Shown: positions 35,111-43,849 of the stretch, one piece after another
How the letters are laid out: each line of letters begins with the position of its first letter
How positions within the stretch are numbered: the stretch's first letter is position 1
Assembly: GCA_947488305.1 (NCBI GenBank)
Contig: CANKZM010000006.1
Location: 248,001 to 312,000, forward strand
From: an uncultured Roseobacter sp.
GTDB taxonomy: Bacteria; Pseudomonadota; Alphaproteobacteria; Rhodobacterales; Rhodobacteraceae
Direction: 5' to 3'
DNA length: 64,000 nt
The notes under the pieces: model-generated
Databases searched by the model: none
The model's input: the letters and a program-made list of their open reading frames with translations, nothing else
Told to the model about the DNA's origin: nothing
Made by a program: the position numbers and the translations under genes

Positions 35111-36028
35111 TCAAGCCTTGCCCAGTTTCTCGACAAGCTTATCTGAAAGTGCTTCACCGACGAGACGTGCGGCGCGGGACAAGGGGCGGCGTGCATCGAT
35201 CGCAACGCTGATGGTTTGCGGGCGCAGACCCTGGTCCGTCAGCGGAATGAAGCGGAGCATGCCGCTTTCCAACTCACTTAGTGCATCAAGTTGTGACGTA
35301 ATCGCCAGATACTTCCCGTTTTTCAACATCTGCTTCAGAAACTGAAGCGAGTTTGTCACCAGCGCGGGTTCGGCCGACTCGAAAAACCATCCGAAACGTT
35401 TGTCGAGATATTCCCGAACGGGCAGCACGCGGCTTTGCGCGGCCAGGGAATGTTCGGCCGCCTCGCTCAGGGTCGTGCTAGACTGTTCCCAAAGCGGATG
35501 GTCCTGGCCTACGACGCAGCCGAACGGCAAAGGAGCGGACCATAGGACATGGCGGGAGCGGTCATTCGGGAGGTTGAAGGCCAGTGCAAGATCGATGCTG
35601 CCGATATCGAGTTCGTGCGCTGCTTCTTTTGGTGTCATAATGTCGACAGCAAATCTGATCCTTGGATACTGCTCGGCAAAGTTTGAGACCAGCTCCGGCA
35701 AGATTGAGTTCACGAGACTGTCCATCGCGCCGAGCCGGACCGTACCGAACTGCTCGCCGCGCATCGTCCGCATTTCTTCTTCGAGACGTTCTTCATCCGC
35801 GCGCCAGCGCCGAGCCAGAAGCACGACGGCCTCTCCAGCGGAGGTCAGACGCATGCCGCGCGCATGCCGCTCGAAAAGAGGTGTCTGACAATCTTCTTCC
35901 AGCGCGATGATCTGTCGGTCGATAGCGGAAGCGGCAATTCCGATGGAGCGGGAGGCGGCCTGGATCGATCCCACACGCGCGACGGTTTCAAGATAGTTCA
36001 GTGCCCTTGGTAATACATGCAGTGGCAT
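35111..36028 (-). CDS. LysR-type transcriptional regulator
   Basis: From ATG 36028, preceded by GCAGGAGAACCAGT, the protein has 305 residues. Residues 1-65 form the LysR helix-turn-helix (LPRALNYLETVARVGSIQAA, then FERHARGMRLTSAGE). The rest is the periplasmic-binding-like effector domain (FGTVRLGAMDSLVNSILPEL). It is divergent from the OHCU-decarboxylase/TctBAC operon with 105 bp between starts, the standard layout for a regulator that controls the neighbouring operon. The effector is probably the ureide or carboxylate substrate of that operon. Confidence 0.93.
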   Translation of the reverse strand: MPLHVLPRALNYLETVARVGSIQAASRSIGIAASAIDRQIIALEEDCQTPLFERHARGMRLTSAGEAVVLLARRWRADEERLEEEMRTMRGEQFGTVRLGAMDSLVNSILPELVSNFAEQYPRIRFAVDIMTPKEAAHELDIGSIDLALAFNLPNDRSRHVLWSAPLPFGCVVGQDHPLWEQSSTTLSEAAEHSLAAQSRVLPVREYLDKRFGWFFESAEPALVTNSLQFLKQMLKNGKYLAITSQLDALSELESGMLRFIPLTDQGLRPQTISVAIDARRPLSRAARLVGEALSDKLVEKLGKA

Positions 36029-36133
36029 ACTGGTTCTCCTGCTATTGCTTTTTTGCGAATGCAGCGTGGATAATTTTGAAATAGATGGCAATGCAGAATC
36101 GACGCTAGCCTTGCGGTGGACTTGGGGGTTCAG

Positions 36134-36727
36134 ATGCAAGGCACCGCGCCGCACAGCTTTTCAATTCAGGCGTTCAATCGGGCCAAGATCGATCAGGCGA
36201 CTGCCATGATGGATCGGATCGTCGAGCGTTCGGCCTGGCTTGCACGCCGCGCGGCGGAAGCTCGCCCCTTCGGCACCGCAGAAGAGCTTTCCGCATGGAT
36301 CGACACGGAAGTGCGGAGCCTCACGAAGGACGAAGCGCTGCAGCTTCTTTGCGCCCATCCCGAATTGTCGCCACCAGATCCATCGACGATGTCACTCGCC
36401 TCGCAGACGGAACAAGGCAGGCTCAAGCTGCTGAATCTCGATCAAGAAAGGGCGACGGCGTTGGCGGATCTCAACCGGCGCTACACACGGCGGCATGGCT
36501 ATCCGCTGATTGTCGCGTTGCACGAGCATGCGGATTTCGGAGTAATCCTCGACCAGTTCGATCTCAGGATCTCAGCGGACCCGGATGAGGAACTCAAACG
36601 ATCGCTGGGGCAGGTGGTTTCCGTGATGAAAGCACGCCTGTCCCGACTAACGGACAATAGCTCAAAACCGCCTGAAACCTTGCAGGCGGAGGTAACGGGT
36701 GCCAACGCGGGAGGGTCAACCCGATGA
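36134..36727 (+). CDS. uraD: OHCU decarboxylase-like protein
   Basis: This 197-residue helical protein contains LLCAHPELSPPDPSTMSLAS, then QTEQGRLKLLNL, then NRRYTRRHGYPLIVAL, and ends with a helix holding KARLSRLTD. These match the HPxLA, SxxEQ and FxxRxGxPFI motifs of 2-oxo-4-hydroxy-4-carboxy-5-ureidoimidazoline decarboxylase, the last step from urate to S-allantoin. The catalytic His is in AHPEL and the Glu in TEQG. The order is as in the family, but the spacing after HPEL is looser. GGGGG lies just before ATG 36134; GTG 36116 is an alternative. It overlaps tctB by ATGA. Confidence 0.82.
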   Translation: MQGTAPHSFSIQAFNRAKIDQATAMMDRIVERSAWLARRAAEARPFGTAEELSAWIDTEVRSLTKDEALQLLCAHPELSPPDPSTMSLASQTEQGRLKLLNLDQERATALADLNRRYTRRHGYPLIVALHEHADFGVILDQFDLRISADPDEELKRSLGQVVSVMKARLSRLTDNSSKPPETLQAEVTGANAGGSTR

Positions 36728-37212
36728 GAGCTTTCCTGCTGCGCTTGCGCCGAAACGAAGAGGAGGCCCGGCCGCCACATGCCTACCTCGGCGCGCTCGG
36801 CGGGGCTGGGCTTCTGGCGCTGAGCATTGTGTTCATCGTGGGCGGGTACGAGCTCGGTGTTGGTTCGCCGCGCCGTCTTGGAACGGGTGCCTTTCCGGTG
36901 ATTACCGGCTTTATTCTTGCAGTGCTTTCGTTGATCGTCATAGCGGCTGATCTCCGCAACACCGAGGATGCCGAACGCCCGGACTGGATATCCTTCGCAG
37001 CGATTGGTGCGGCGCTGGCCGTCTTTGCCCTCACCGTCGGGCGGATCGGACTGGTGCCAGGCGCGTTTCTTACCGTCATCACAGCCAGCCTGCCAGACCC
37101 GTCACTGCCGATCCTTGGCAAGCTTGTCCTCGCCGCGTCTGTGTCATTGGCATGTTGGGCGTTGTTCATCGGGCTGATCGGCTTGCCCTTCGCACCGTTC
37201 GGAGGGGTGTGA
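36724..37212 (+). CDS. tctB: Tripartite tricarboxylate transporter, small membrane subunit TctB
   Basis: The 162-residue protein has four predicted membrane helices: GLLALSIVFIVGGYEL, FPVITGFILAVLSLIVIAA, WISFAAIGAALAVFALTV and the C-terminal pair through LPILGKLVLAASVSLACWAL. GSPRRLGTGAFPVI after the first helix is the TctB signature. Its start overlaps the uraD stop (ATGA), and tctA follows 2 bp after its stop, so the operon is tightly coupled. Confidence 0.9.
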   Translation: MRAFLLRLRRNEEEARPPHAYLGALGGAGLLALSIVFIVGGYELGVGSPRRLGTGAFPVITGFILAVLSLIVIAADLRNTEDAERPDWISFAAIGAALAVFALTVGRIGLVPGAFLTVITASLPDPSLPILGKLVLAASVSLACWALFIGLIGLPFAPFGGV

Positions 37213-37214
37213 CG

Positions 37215-38762
37215 ATGGAGATCCTGGCTGGCTTCGGAAACGGACTGCTCGTCGCGCTGCAACCTGAGAACCTGCTTTATTGTTTCGTCGGAGTCTTCCT
37301 TGGCACATTCATTGGCGTTCTTCCCGGCATCGGCTCGATGGCCGCAATCTCGATGATCCTGCCACTGACCTTCTATCTAGAGCCGACATCAGCGCTGGTG
37401 ATGATAGCCGGGGTGTATTACGGGGCGGAGTATGGAGGATCGATCGCGTCGATCCTGATGAATATCCCCGGCACGCCATCTTCGTCGATCACCTGCATCG
37501 ACGGCTATCCGATGGCCCGCGATGGGCGGGCGGGCATCGCCTTGTTCGGGAGTGCGGTTGCGTCTTTCGGGGGCGGTATCATCGGTATGATCGTGATGGC
37601 CGTGCTGGCGCCCGGATTGGCCGAACTCGCGCTGAATTTCGGGCCGACGGAGTACTTCGCGGTCATCCTGTTGGGGCTCGTCGCGGCATCGGCCGTTTCG
37701 AACGGCAACCCGATTAAGGGCATAACCATGGTCGTCGCGGGCCTAATGCTGGGGACAGTCGGGGTTGATATCACGACCGGGGCGGAGCGCTTTACCATGG
37801 GCATCCCCGAGATGCGGGACGGTGTACACTTGGTGATCGTCGCCATGGGCCTTTTCGGGGTGGGTGAGCTGATTGTCTCGATCCGGGCCAACGCCAAAGG
37901 CGCCTTACAGAACGAGATTGACTACAAGAAGTTCTATCCCTCACGCGCCCAATGGAAGGCCATGTTCGCACCCATCCTGCGTGGGTCGGGCATCGGCAGC
38001 TTCTTTGGCGCGCTGCCGGGCACGGGCCAGACGGTCGCCTCTGCTGTGGCCTATGCTGTTGAAAAGAAGGTCTCGCCCAACCGCGAGAGTTTTGGCAAAG
38101 GGGCGATCGAAGGCGTTGCCGTTCCCGAAGCTGCGAATAACTCCGCTACCCAGACCGCCTTTATCCCGACCCTGACGCTCGGTGTGCCGGGTAGCGCCTC
38201 TATGGCGCTCGTGATCGGGGCGCTGATGATGTACGGGATCGTGCCCGGCCCGCGCCTTCTGGTCGAGCATTCCGATCTGTTCTGGGGATTGGTCGCAAGC
38301 TTCCTGATCGGGAACATCCTGCTTCTGATCCTCAATATTCCGCTGATCGGGCTTTGGGTGCGGTTGCTGAAAATTCCTTACCGCTACATGTACCCGACGA
38401 TCATCGTGCTGATCTGCATCGGGGTCTATTCTCTAAACAACAATGTCTTCGATGTCTGGCTGACGATGGCTTTCGGATGGGCGGGTTACCTGATGCGTCT
38501 CTTCCGGTTCGAGCCGGCGCCCTTCCTGATCGGCTTCGTCATTGGCCCTATGATGGAGGAACAGCTTCGCCGCGCGATGCTTCTGTCCCGCGGCGATGCG
38601 ACCGTCTTCCTGACCCGTCCGATCAGCGGGGCGCTGATCGCCATCACTGTGCTTCTTCTTATCTATGCCATCGCTTCTGCCCTAAGGGCACGACGTCGGG
38701 CCGCTCAGGCCACAGACGTTTCGTCCGAGATCGAAGCTCCCTCGACCTCCAACAAAGGATAA
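37215..38762 (+). CDS. tctA: Tripartite tricarboxylate transporter, large permease TctA
   Basis: The 515-residue permease starts at ATG 37215 behind GGAGGGGTG. The TctA signatures are GTFIGVLPGIGSMAAISMIL, GVYYGAEYGGSIASILMNIP and ALPGTGQTVASAVAYAVEKK. It has about ten to twelve membrane helices. It forms the ion-driven import channel with TctB and takes substrate from TctC. The C-terminal 25 residues (RRRAAQATDVSSEIEAPST) are a hydrophilic cytoplasmic tail. Confidence 0.95.
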   Translation: MEILAGFGNGLLVALQPENLLYCFVGVFLGTFIGVLPGIGSMAAISMILPLTFYLEPTSALVMIAGVYYGAEYGGSIASILMNIPGTPSSSITCIDGYPMARDGRAGIALFGSAVASFGGGIIGMIVMAVLAPGLAELALNFGPTEYFAVILLGLVAASAVSNGNPIKGITMVVAGLMLGTVGVDITTGAERFTMGIPEMRDGVHLVIVAMGLFGVGELIVSIRANAKGALQNEIDYKKFYPSRAQWKAMFAPILRGSGIGSFFGALPGTGQTVASAVAYAVEKKVSPNRESFGKGAIEGVAVPEAANNSATQTAFIPTLTLGVPGSASMALVIGALMMYGIVPGPRLLVEHSDLFWGLVASFLIGNILLLILNIPLIGLWVRLLKIPYRYMYPTIIVLICIGVYSLNNNVFDVWLTMAFGWAGYLMRLFRFEPAPFLIGFVIGPMMEEQLRRAMLLSRGDATVFLTRPISGALIAITVLLLIYAIASALRARRRAAQATDVSSEIEAPSTSNKG

Positions 38763-38769
38763 TCAGACC

Positions 38770-39726
38770 ATGAAACACTTCCTCGCCATCAGTGCTGCCG
38801 CCCTCGTCATTGCCGCCCCCGCCGTCGCAGAACCCGGCAAATGGAGCGACGAGCCGGTCCGCATTGTCGTTACCTTCCCGCCGGGCGGCACAAGCGACCT
38901 GATCGCACGCGTTCTGGCGCAGTACTTCGAGAGCGAGTACGGCCAGAAGGCGGTCGTCGACAACCGGCCCGGCGCAGGTGGCACGGTTGCGGCTGACTTC
39001 GTCGCCGAGCAGGCGCCCGATGGCACGACGCTGATCCTTGGCAACAATGCGCCGTTCACCATCGCGCCAACCCAATTCGAGGACCTGCCTTACGATCCGA
39101 TGGGGGACTTCACCCACATCGCCTATCTTGGCGCATCAACGCCCGCGCTATTCGTGCAGCCGGCCTCCGGCATCACGACGATTGACGAATACATCGCCCA
39201 GGCAAAAGGCGACGGTATCACGTACGGGTCTTCGGGCGTCGGCTCGATCACGCATATTCTTGGCAAGGCCGTCGATATCGAACTTGGCATCGAACAAATC
39301 CATGTCCCTTACCAGGGCAGCGCCCCAGCCATTCAGGATTTCCGCGCCGGTGTGCTTGAAGCTTACTACGACATGGTCGCGCTCAACGGCGATCTTATCA
39401 CCGAAGGCGAAACCCAACCAATTGCGCTCGCCGCGCCAGAGCGGTCCGCCGCCTTCCCGGAAATCCCGACCTTCCGCGAGTTGGGACATGACATCGTGAT
39501 CGAGAACTGGACGGGTTTGTCCGGCCCTTCCGGTATGGACCCGGAGATGGTCAAGACCATCAACGAAACTGTTGCCGCGATTATGCAGCTTGAGCCGGTG
39601 ATCGAACGGCTCGCACAATTCGGCGTTGAGCATACGCCAATGTCTGCGGAGGAGTTCACGACTTTCGTCGAGGGCACAATCACCACGTGGGAGCCGCTGA
39701 TTAAGGCGGCCAATGTCAACGGCTGA
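38770..39726 (+). CDS. tctC: Periplasmic binding protein of the TctC/Bug family
   Basis: The 318-residue protein has a signal peptide (cleavage after APAVA, about residue 20), then PVRIVVTFPPGGTSDLIARV and VVDNRPGAGGTVAADFVA, the two loops that hold a carboxylate through water in Bug proteins. HIPYQGSAP reads HVPYQGSAP here (near residue 180). It captures a substrate, probably an acidic ureide or purine product given the neighbours, and hands it to TctA/TctB. A strong hairpin follows the gene. Confidence 0.93.
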   Translation: MKHFLAISAAALVIAAPAVAEPGKWSDEPVRIVVTFPPGGTSDLIARVLAQYFESEYGQKAVVDNRPGAGGTVAADFVAEQAPDGTTLILGNNAPFTIAPTQFEDLPYDPMGDFTHIAYLGASTPALFVQPASGITTIDEYIAQAKGDGITYGSSGVGSITHILGKAVDIELGIEQIHVPYQGSAPAIQDFRAGVLEAYYDMVALNGDLITEGETQPIALAAPERSAAFPEIPTFRELGHDIVIENWTGLSGPSGMDPEMVKTINETVAAIMQLEPVIERLAQFGVEHTPMSAEEFTTFVEGTITTWEPLIKAANVNG

Positions 39727-39736
39727 CAGGTTGAAC

Positions 39737-39761
39737 TGCGGGGCGCTTTCGGTGCCCCGCA
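39737..39761 (+). promoter_or_regulatory. RNA hairpin after tctC, not followed by a T-run
   Basis: TGCGGGGC (39737-39744) and GCCCCGCA (39754-39761) pair perfectly and the stem can extend inward to a TTTCG loop. No U-tract follows. Such hairpins downstream of binding-protein genes commonly stabilise the upstream mRNA or attenuate the next gene. Confidence 0.6.
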
Positions 39762-39779
39762 TCCATCGACGAAAACAGC

Positions 39780-40685
39780 ATGAAGATTTCAGTCATCTTT
39801 GTTGGCGAACTACACGATAACGGGTTCAATCAATGCGCCCTTGAGGGTGTTGGGCAGATTCAACGTTCTGCTGCCGATATAGATGTGGTGAGTGGCATTC
39901 CGTATGATCCTGCCGAGATGACGCAGGCGCTGCGTAGTGCTGCTGAAAAATCGGATGGCGTCGTTTTCATCGGCGGGCAAGGCAATCTGGTCACACCGAA
40001 AGTTGCGAATGCGCTTCCCGATCGGACCTTTGCCGTTGTGCAGGGCAACGTTAGCGGGCCGAATATGGCCAGTTACGACGTCCTGCAGGAGCAGTCCGCC
40101 TTTCTTGCCGGGGTCTTTGCCGCGCGGATGACGCGGACAGGAGTGGTCGGTCATTTGTCCGGTCATCGGGTTCTGCCCGGCCTGAAGGGGCGTGCTGCGT
40201 TTGCCTCAGGTATTCGTTACGCCGACGAGAGCATCCGCCTCGTCACCGGCTTTTGTGGCACGCAGGACGAAAGCGCAGTAACCGAAGCCTGGACCATTGC
40301 AATGGCAGACGAAGAGGCCGACATAATTTTCACTATGCTCAATGCGGCCCGGGAAGGCGCGACCCGCGCTTGCCGCGCGACAGGCGCGCGCCAGATCGGA
40401 AACGCCGCTGATTGGTGCGAGATTGACCCGGAAGTTTTTGTTGCATCAGCAGTGGCCAGGATCGATCTCGGTGTCATACGCGCAATCTCCGATATGCAAA
40501 GCGGGTTTCGCCCTGACGAGATTGTGCGCCTCGGGATCCGTGAAGAGGCGGTTGCCCTCACGATGAAACAAGATGTCCCGCAGCCCGTCCGGCAGGAAAT
40601 CGCGGAGCTTGCAAGACTAATCGCCGACGGCAGCATTTCTGTCGGGACGACCTATGATGGCCCGGAATTCGAGGTCGCCGCATGA
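39780..40685 (+). CDS. BMP/PnrA-like binding protein without signal peptide
   Basis: The 301-residue protein starts at ATG 39780 with MKISVIFVGELHDNGFNQCA, the first strand and loop of BMP-family (basic membrane protein, nucleoside-binding) proteins, followed by the expected YDPAEMTQAL and VVFIGGQGNLV segments and GYASFLAG-like EQSAFLAGVFAARMT. It has no signal peptide, so it is cytoplasmic as read. PnrA/Med relatives bind purine nucleosides. It could act as a sensor or buffer for a purine-like substrate of the operon. It overlaps the next gene by 4 bp (ATGA). Confidence 0.75.
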   Translation: MKISVIFVGELHDNGFNQCALEGVGQIQRSAADIDVVSGIPYDPAEMTQALRSAAEKSDGVVFIGGQGNLVTPKVANALPDRTFAVVQGNVSGPNMASYDVLQEQSAFLAGVFAARMTRTGVVGHLSGHRVLPGLKGRAAFASGIRYADESIRLVTGFCGTQDESAVTEAWTIAMADEEADIIFTMLNAAREGATRACRATGARQIGNAADWCEIDPEVFVASAVARIDLGVIRAISDMQSGFRPDEIVRLGIREEAVALTMKQDVPQPVRQEIAELARLIADGSISVGTTYDGPEFEVAA

Positions 40686-41056
40686 CGGGATCGGCCGTCA
40701 AGTCCGGTGGGATATCAATCCACGCCGTAGACGTCGCTCACGGGGTGCCTGCGGCCAATCTTTCGGTTCTGCTCACCCGCTATGATCCCGACAAGATAGA
40801 AATTGCGCGAGGACACTGCACGGAGAACGGCCATTTCGTCCATCCCGTGTCCGAAGGGTTTGGAGTGACCCGGGGTCTTTACGAGGTCTCCTTCGCTGTC
40901 GCAGCGTACTATCGAACGAATGGCATTGAATTGCCTGAACCCGCCTTCGTCGAGGATGCGGTGTTCCGTTTCGGAATCGACAGAGTGTCCGAGCATTTCC
41001 ACATCCCGTTCAAGTTCACGCCTTGGGGATTTTCGCTTTTTCGTGGTGGGGCATGA
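40682..41056 (+). CDS. Divergent 5-hydroxyisourate hydrolase / transthyretin-like protein
   Basis: The 124-residue protein has the TLP fold pattern: GISIHAVDVAHGVPAANLSV with the first catalytic His, EDAVFRFGIDRVSEHFHIPF with the second, and the C-terminal WGFSLFRGGA. Two features differ from working HIU hydrolases. The Arg expected in the T-x-DGR segment is replaced in TENGHF (near residue 50), and the C-terminal YRGS signature reads FRGGA. It is therefore either a variant acting on another ureide or an altered enzyme. It is the last gene of the uraD-tctBAC-BMP operon. Confidence 0.75.
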   Translation: MTGSAVKSGGISIHAVDVAHGVPAANLSVLLTRYDPDKIEIARGHCTENGHFVHPVSEGFGVTRGLYEVSFAVAAYYRTNGIELPEPAFVEDAVFRFGIDRVSEHFHIPFKFTPWGFSLFRGGA

Positions 41057-41454
41057 AACCCGATCCTGATTAAACATGACAGTTGCGCGGAAGCGTCTCA
41101 GTCCCCTGTCGATTTCCGTCGGATTTTGTTTGTGTGAAACGAAATTTGCATCTGCCCCGAACGTCCGCAATGCGGAATGCGACTGCAGCATTGTGTCACT
41201 ACGCTGAGAGTCCGCTATGGGCCGTCCCCTCCAAGGTTAAACACGTGGTGAAAGCCAGCAAGTACGAGTAGACACCGAGGCGTTGTCTGTCGGCGAAAGT
41301 TAAGAAGTCTTTGGCTGCCGCCATCGGGCGCAAGTCGATGGGCCTGACCGCACTTGCAAGGCATGTGAAAGAGTTTTGTTTTTCTGTATAAACTGAGACA
41401 ATGTGAGCTGGAAGGGCTCAGATTGGATTACGACGCAGATTTTGGAGGCCACAA
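41057..41454. other. Gene-free stretch
   Basis: About 400 bp with no supported gene. A word at 41175-41195 (GCGACTGCAGCATTG) resembles one at 35058-35075. The last 40 bp contain the GGAGG site for the following hydrolase gene. Promoter elements were not resolved. Confidence 0.35.
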
Positions 41455-42579
41455 TTGTTCCCGGATGACATAACCGAACCCGTTCCGCTCGGAAGTCGTT
41501 CGTTCTTTGAACAAGACGGTGACTCGCCCTCACGGTTCACGCTAGCGGCTTATCTTTTGTTGACGGGAATGCTTTTTGTCCGTCGCGATGACGCAACCGA
41601 GGAGCGGCTTGAACTTCCATCCGATGAGGAGTTCGAAATCCTTGGAATTAGGCGAGATGCCCCAGAGCAAGTACCGTTCGGAGAAGTGGATTTCCGGGAA
41701 TTCTCGCGTGATGACGTCGATGGTGTTCCATCGGCTGCGCTGGCCGATTTCGCGACGGGTGCAAATGAACGAGGAAACCCCACCGATGTCCTACGTTTGA
41801 TAGCAGCGGGCTGCAAATCGGATGACGAATTGATCCGGATATGTGCCCTTGGTTCCGCCGTCGATCTTTTCCGTCGGCAGACCATCGACATGCCCGGTCA
41901 GATTGCCTGGTTTCTACGAAATGCCCGTGAACGTGAGACATTCGAATTGCTTGGCGTGCTGCTCGCGCGAACCAATCCCAGCCCAGCAATCGGTTACTTG
42001 GCAGGGCCGACTACAACGCTCGGAACGACAACGAAAGGCCTGATGGCCATTCATGGCACGGTCCTACCCCATACGCAGTCTAATAGGCCTGAGTGGTCCG
42101 TTCCACCTAACGGAAGCTTGTTTTCCCATCTGAAGAGCTTCCGCAAGGACATTTACGGATCGCCCGATTTTTTCCGCTGGGAAGGTGGATACACGGACTA
42201 CGCGCGTGAGGTCGCGATGACGAATCTGCGCGACTGGGTTTCCAGCCGTGGCCTGCATGGTATCGACGTGGTTGCACATAGCCATGGCTGTAACGTCGTT
42301 ATGGGTAGTTCGGCTCTTGGCACCGCCTACACCAAGACTGTGTTGCTAAGCTGTCCCGTGCATTGGTCGAAATACAATTTGCCGCCAGCGAAGATAACAA
42401 ATGACGTTGTCTCTATCCGCACAAGAGTGGATTTTGTGATTATGATGGATCGGGGCGGTCAGAGGTTCCCAGCCGGTACGATCAAAGATGTCATTTTGCC
42501 GTTCTGGTTCACCTCGCACAATGCAACAACAAAACCGAAGAACTGGCAGACCCAGAATCTGGATAAGTATTTGATGTAG
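41455..42579 (+). CDS. Alpha/beta-hydrolase-like protein (lipase-type motif)
   Basis: The 374-residue protein starts at TTG 41455; TTTGGAGGCCACAA fixes this start. The second half holds GLMAIHGTVLP, the oxyanion-strand region, and GIDVVAHSHGCNVVMG (near residue 280), a G-x-S-x-G-type nucleophile elbow written A-H-S-H-G. The first 150 residues are acidic and unlike known lipases. No signal peptide is seen, so it acts in the cytoplasm. It could be a lipase- or phospholipase-type effector; it lies between the metabolic cassette and an IS. Confidence 0.65.
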   Translation: MFPDDITEPVPLGSRSFFEQDGDSPSRFTLAAYLLLTGMLFVRRDDATEERLELPSDEEFEILGIRRDAPEQVPFGEVDFREFSRDDVDGVPSAALADFATGANERGNPTDVLRLIAAGCKSDDELIRICALGSAVDLFRRQTIDMPGQIAWFLRNARERETFELLGVLLARTNPSPAIGYLAGPTTTLGTTTKGLMAIHGTVLPHTQSNRPEWSVPPNGSLFSHLKSFRKDIYGSPDFFRWEGGYTDYAREVAMTNLRDWVSSRGLHGIDVVAHSHGCNVVMGSSALGTAYTKTVLLSCPVHWSKYNLPPAKITNDVVSIRTRVDFVIMMDRGGQRFPAGTIKDVILPFWFTSHNATTKPKNWQTQNLDKYLM

Positions 42580-42656
42580 AAAGAGGCTTGGGGCTCTGCC
42601 CTGGCCCGGACCAGAAGGTGGACCTGTCACGCTTTCTTGCCGCTCCAAGTGCTCGT

Positions 42657-43514
42657 TTAAGCCACCTTCCGTTCGAAGGCGACAGGGCTTTTCCAGCCCA
42701 GTGCTGAGTGACGGCGGCGCGGATTGTAGAAGCCGTTTATGTACTCGAAGATCGCAATCTCGGCTTGTCGGCGCGTTTCCCATGACCGCCGCCAGATCAG
42801 CTCAGCTTTGATGGTCTTGAAGAACGTCTCGACAGCGGCGTTATCGTAGCAATTACCCTTGCCGCTCATCGAGGCTTTGAAGCCGTGCTGGCGCAGGACT
42901 TTCTGGTAATCGTGCGAACAATATTGGCTGCCTCGGTCGGTATGATGAATGCAGCCTTTGGGCGGCGAGCGGAATGCTATCGCCATGTTCAACGTGCGGA
43001 TCGCCAGGTCCCGCTTCATGCGATTGCTGACGGCCCAACCGATCACACGCCGGGAATGCAAATCAAGGATCACAGCCAGATACAGCCAGCCTTCACGGGT
43101 CCAAATATAACTGATGTCACCGGCCCATTTCTGGTTTGGCGCATCTGCCGTGAAGTCACGATCCAGTAGGTTCGGTGCGATGTTGAACTTGTGATCGCTG
43201 TCTGTCGTCACCTTGTGTTTACGGGTCCGTACGACAGATATGCCGTTCTGACGCATCAATCGGCCAACACAGCGGTGGCCCACATCCAAGCCAATCTCTT
43301 TCAGCTCTTCTGTCATCCGCGGCCGGCCATAGCTGCCCAGGCTGAGCCGAGACTGTTCCTTGATATGGGCCAGCGTCACCAGATCAGACCGTTGTCTACG
43401 GCTAGCAGGGCGGCTGCGGAAGGCACGCAACCCACGTGCGCTTACGCCGACAACGTCGCACAACCGGTTAGCGGGGAAATGGCCTCTGTGCTCTTCGACA
43501 AACCTAAACTTCAT
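42657..43514 (-). CDS. IS3-family transposase OrfB
   Basis: The 285-residue protein contains the DDE catalytic residues: WAGDISYIWT, HHTDRGSQYCS and NAAVETFFKTIKAE. The N-terminal HTH_21 region is GRPRMTEELKEIGLDVGHRC. Its ATG overlaps the orfA stop (ATGA). The OrfAB fusion transposase is expected from a -1 frameshift at A-AAA-AAG in orfA. Confidence 0.95.
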   Translation of the reverse strand: MKFRFVEEHRGHFPANRLCDVVGVSARGLRAFRSRPASRRQRSDLVTLAHIKEQSRLSLGSYGRPRMTEELKEIGLDVGHRCVGRLMRQNGISVVRTRKHKVTTDSDHKFNIAPNLLDRDFTADAPNQKWAGDISYIWTREGWLYLAVILDLHSRRVIGWAVSNRMKRDLAIRTLNMAIAFRSPPKGCIHHTDRGSQYCSHDYQKVLRQHGFKASMSGKGNCYDNAAVETFFKTIKAELIWRRSWETRRQAEIAIFEYINGFYNPRRRHSALGWKSPVAFERKVA

Positions 43515-43786
43515 TGCTTTAGGCCCGCGAAGAACTGGGTGGCCTTTTTTAGGATTTCCCTCTCCTCCTTGAGAAGCCGAACCTCACGCCGAAGCCGATC
43601 ATTCTCTTTGGCGAGGTCCAAATCCTCTTTCGACACCATAGCCATGTCTCGATGTGCTGTGACCCATTTGTTCAGCGTCGACATGCCAACACCCAGATCA
43701 TCAGCCACTTGCCTACGCGTTAGCCCGCTTGTCAGCGCGATACGCACCGCATCCTGGCGGAATTCGTCCGTCCGTTTCAGTCCCAT
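43511..43786 (-). CDS. IS3-family transposase OrfA
   Basis: The 91-residue helix-turn-helix protein (FRQDAVRIALTSGLTRRQVA) ends in a leucine zipper (LAKENDRLRREVRLLKEERE). The codons CTA AAA AAG in the stretch ILKKATQ form the slippery heptamer A AAA AAG at 43545-43551 (complement). A -1 shift there reads through GGC CAC CCA into orfB. Confidence 0.95.
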   Translation of the reverse strand: MGLKRTDEFRQDAVRIALTSGLTRRQVADDLGVGMSTLNKWVTAHRDMAMVSKEDLDLAKENDRLRREVRLLKEEREILKKATQFFAGLKQ

Positions 43787-43849
43787 AGTCAGTCTCCTTT
43801 GTTGCAGTAAATGCTATCAAAGGAGCGGCATCAAACCGCGACAGGTCCA

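Larger units (their letters stand above)
42619..43849 (-). mobile_element. Complete IS3-family insertion sequence (1231 bp)
   Basis: The left end TGGACCTGTCACGC (42619 on) and the inverted right end TGGACCTGTCGCGG (to 43849) continue as imperfect inverted repeats that agree again at GCCGCTCC. The element is flanked by the 3-bp repeats AGG at 42616-42618 and 43850-43852. It carries orfA and orfB on the minus strand. It has inserted next to, or into, an older IS3-type remnant (43850-44052). Confidence 0.92.
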
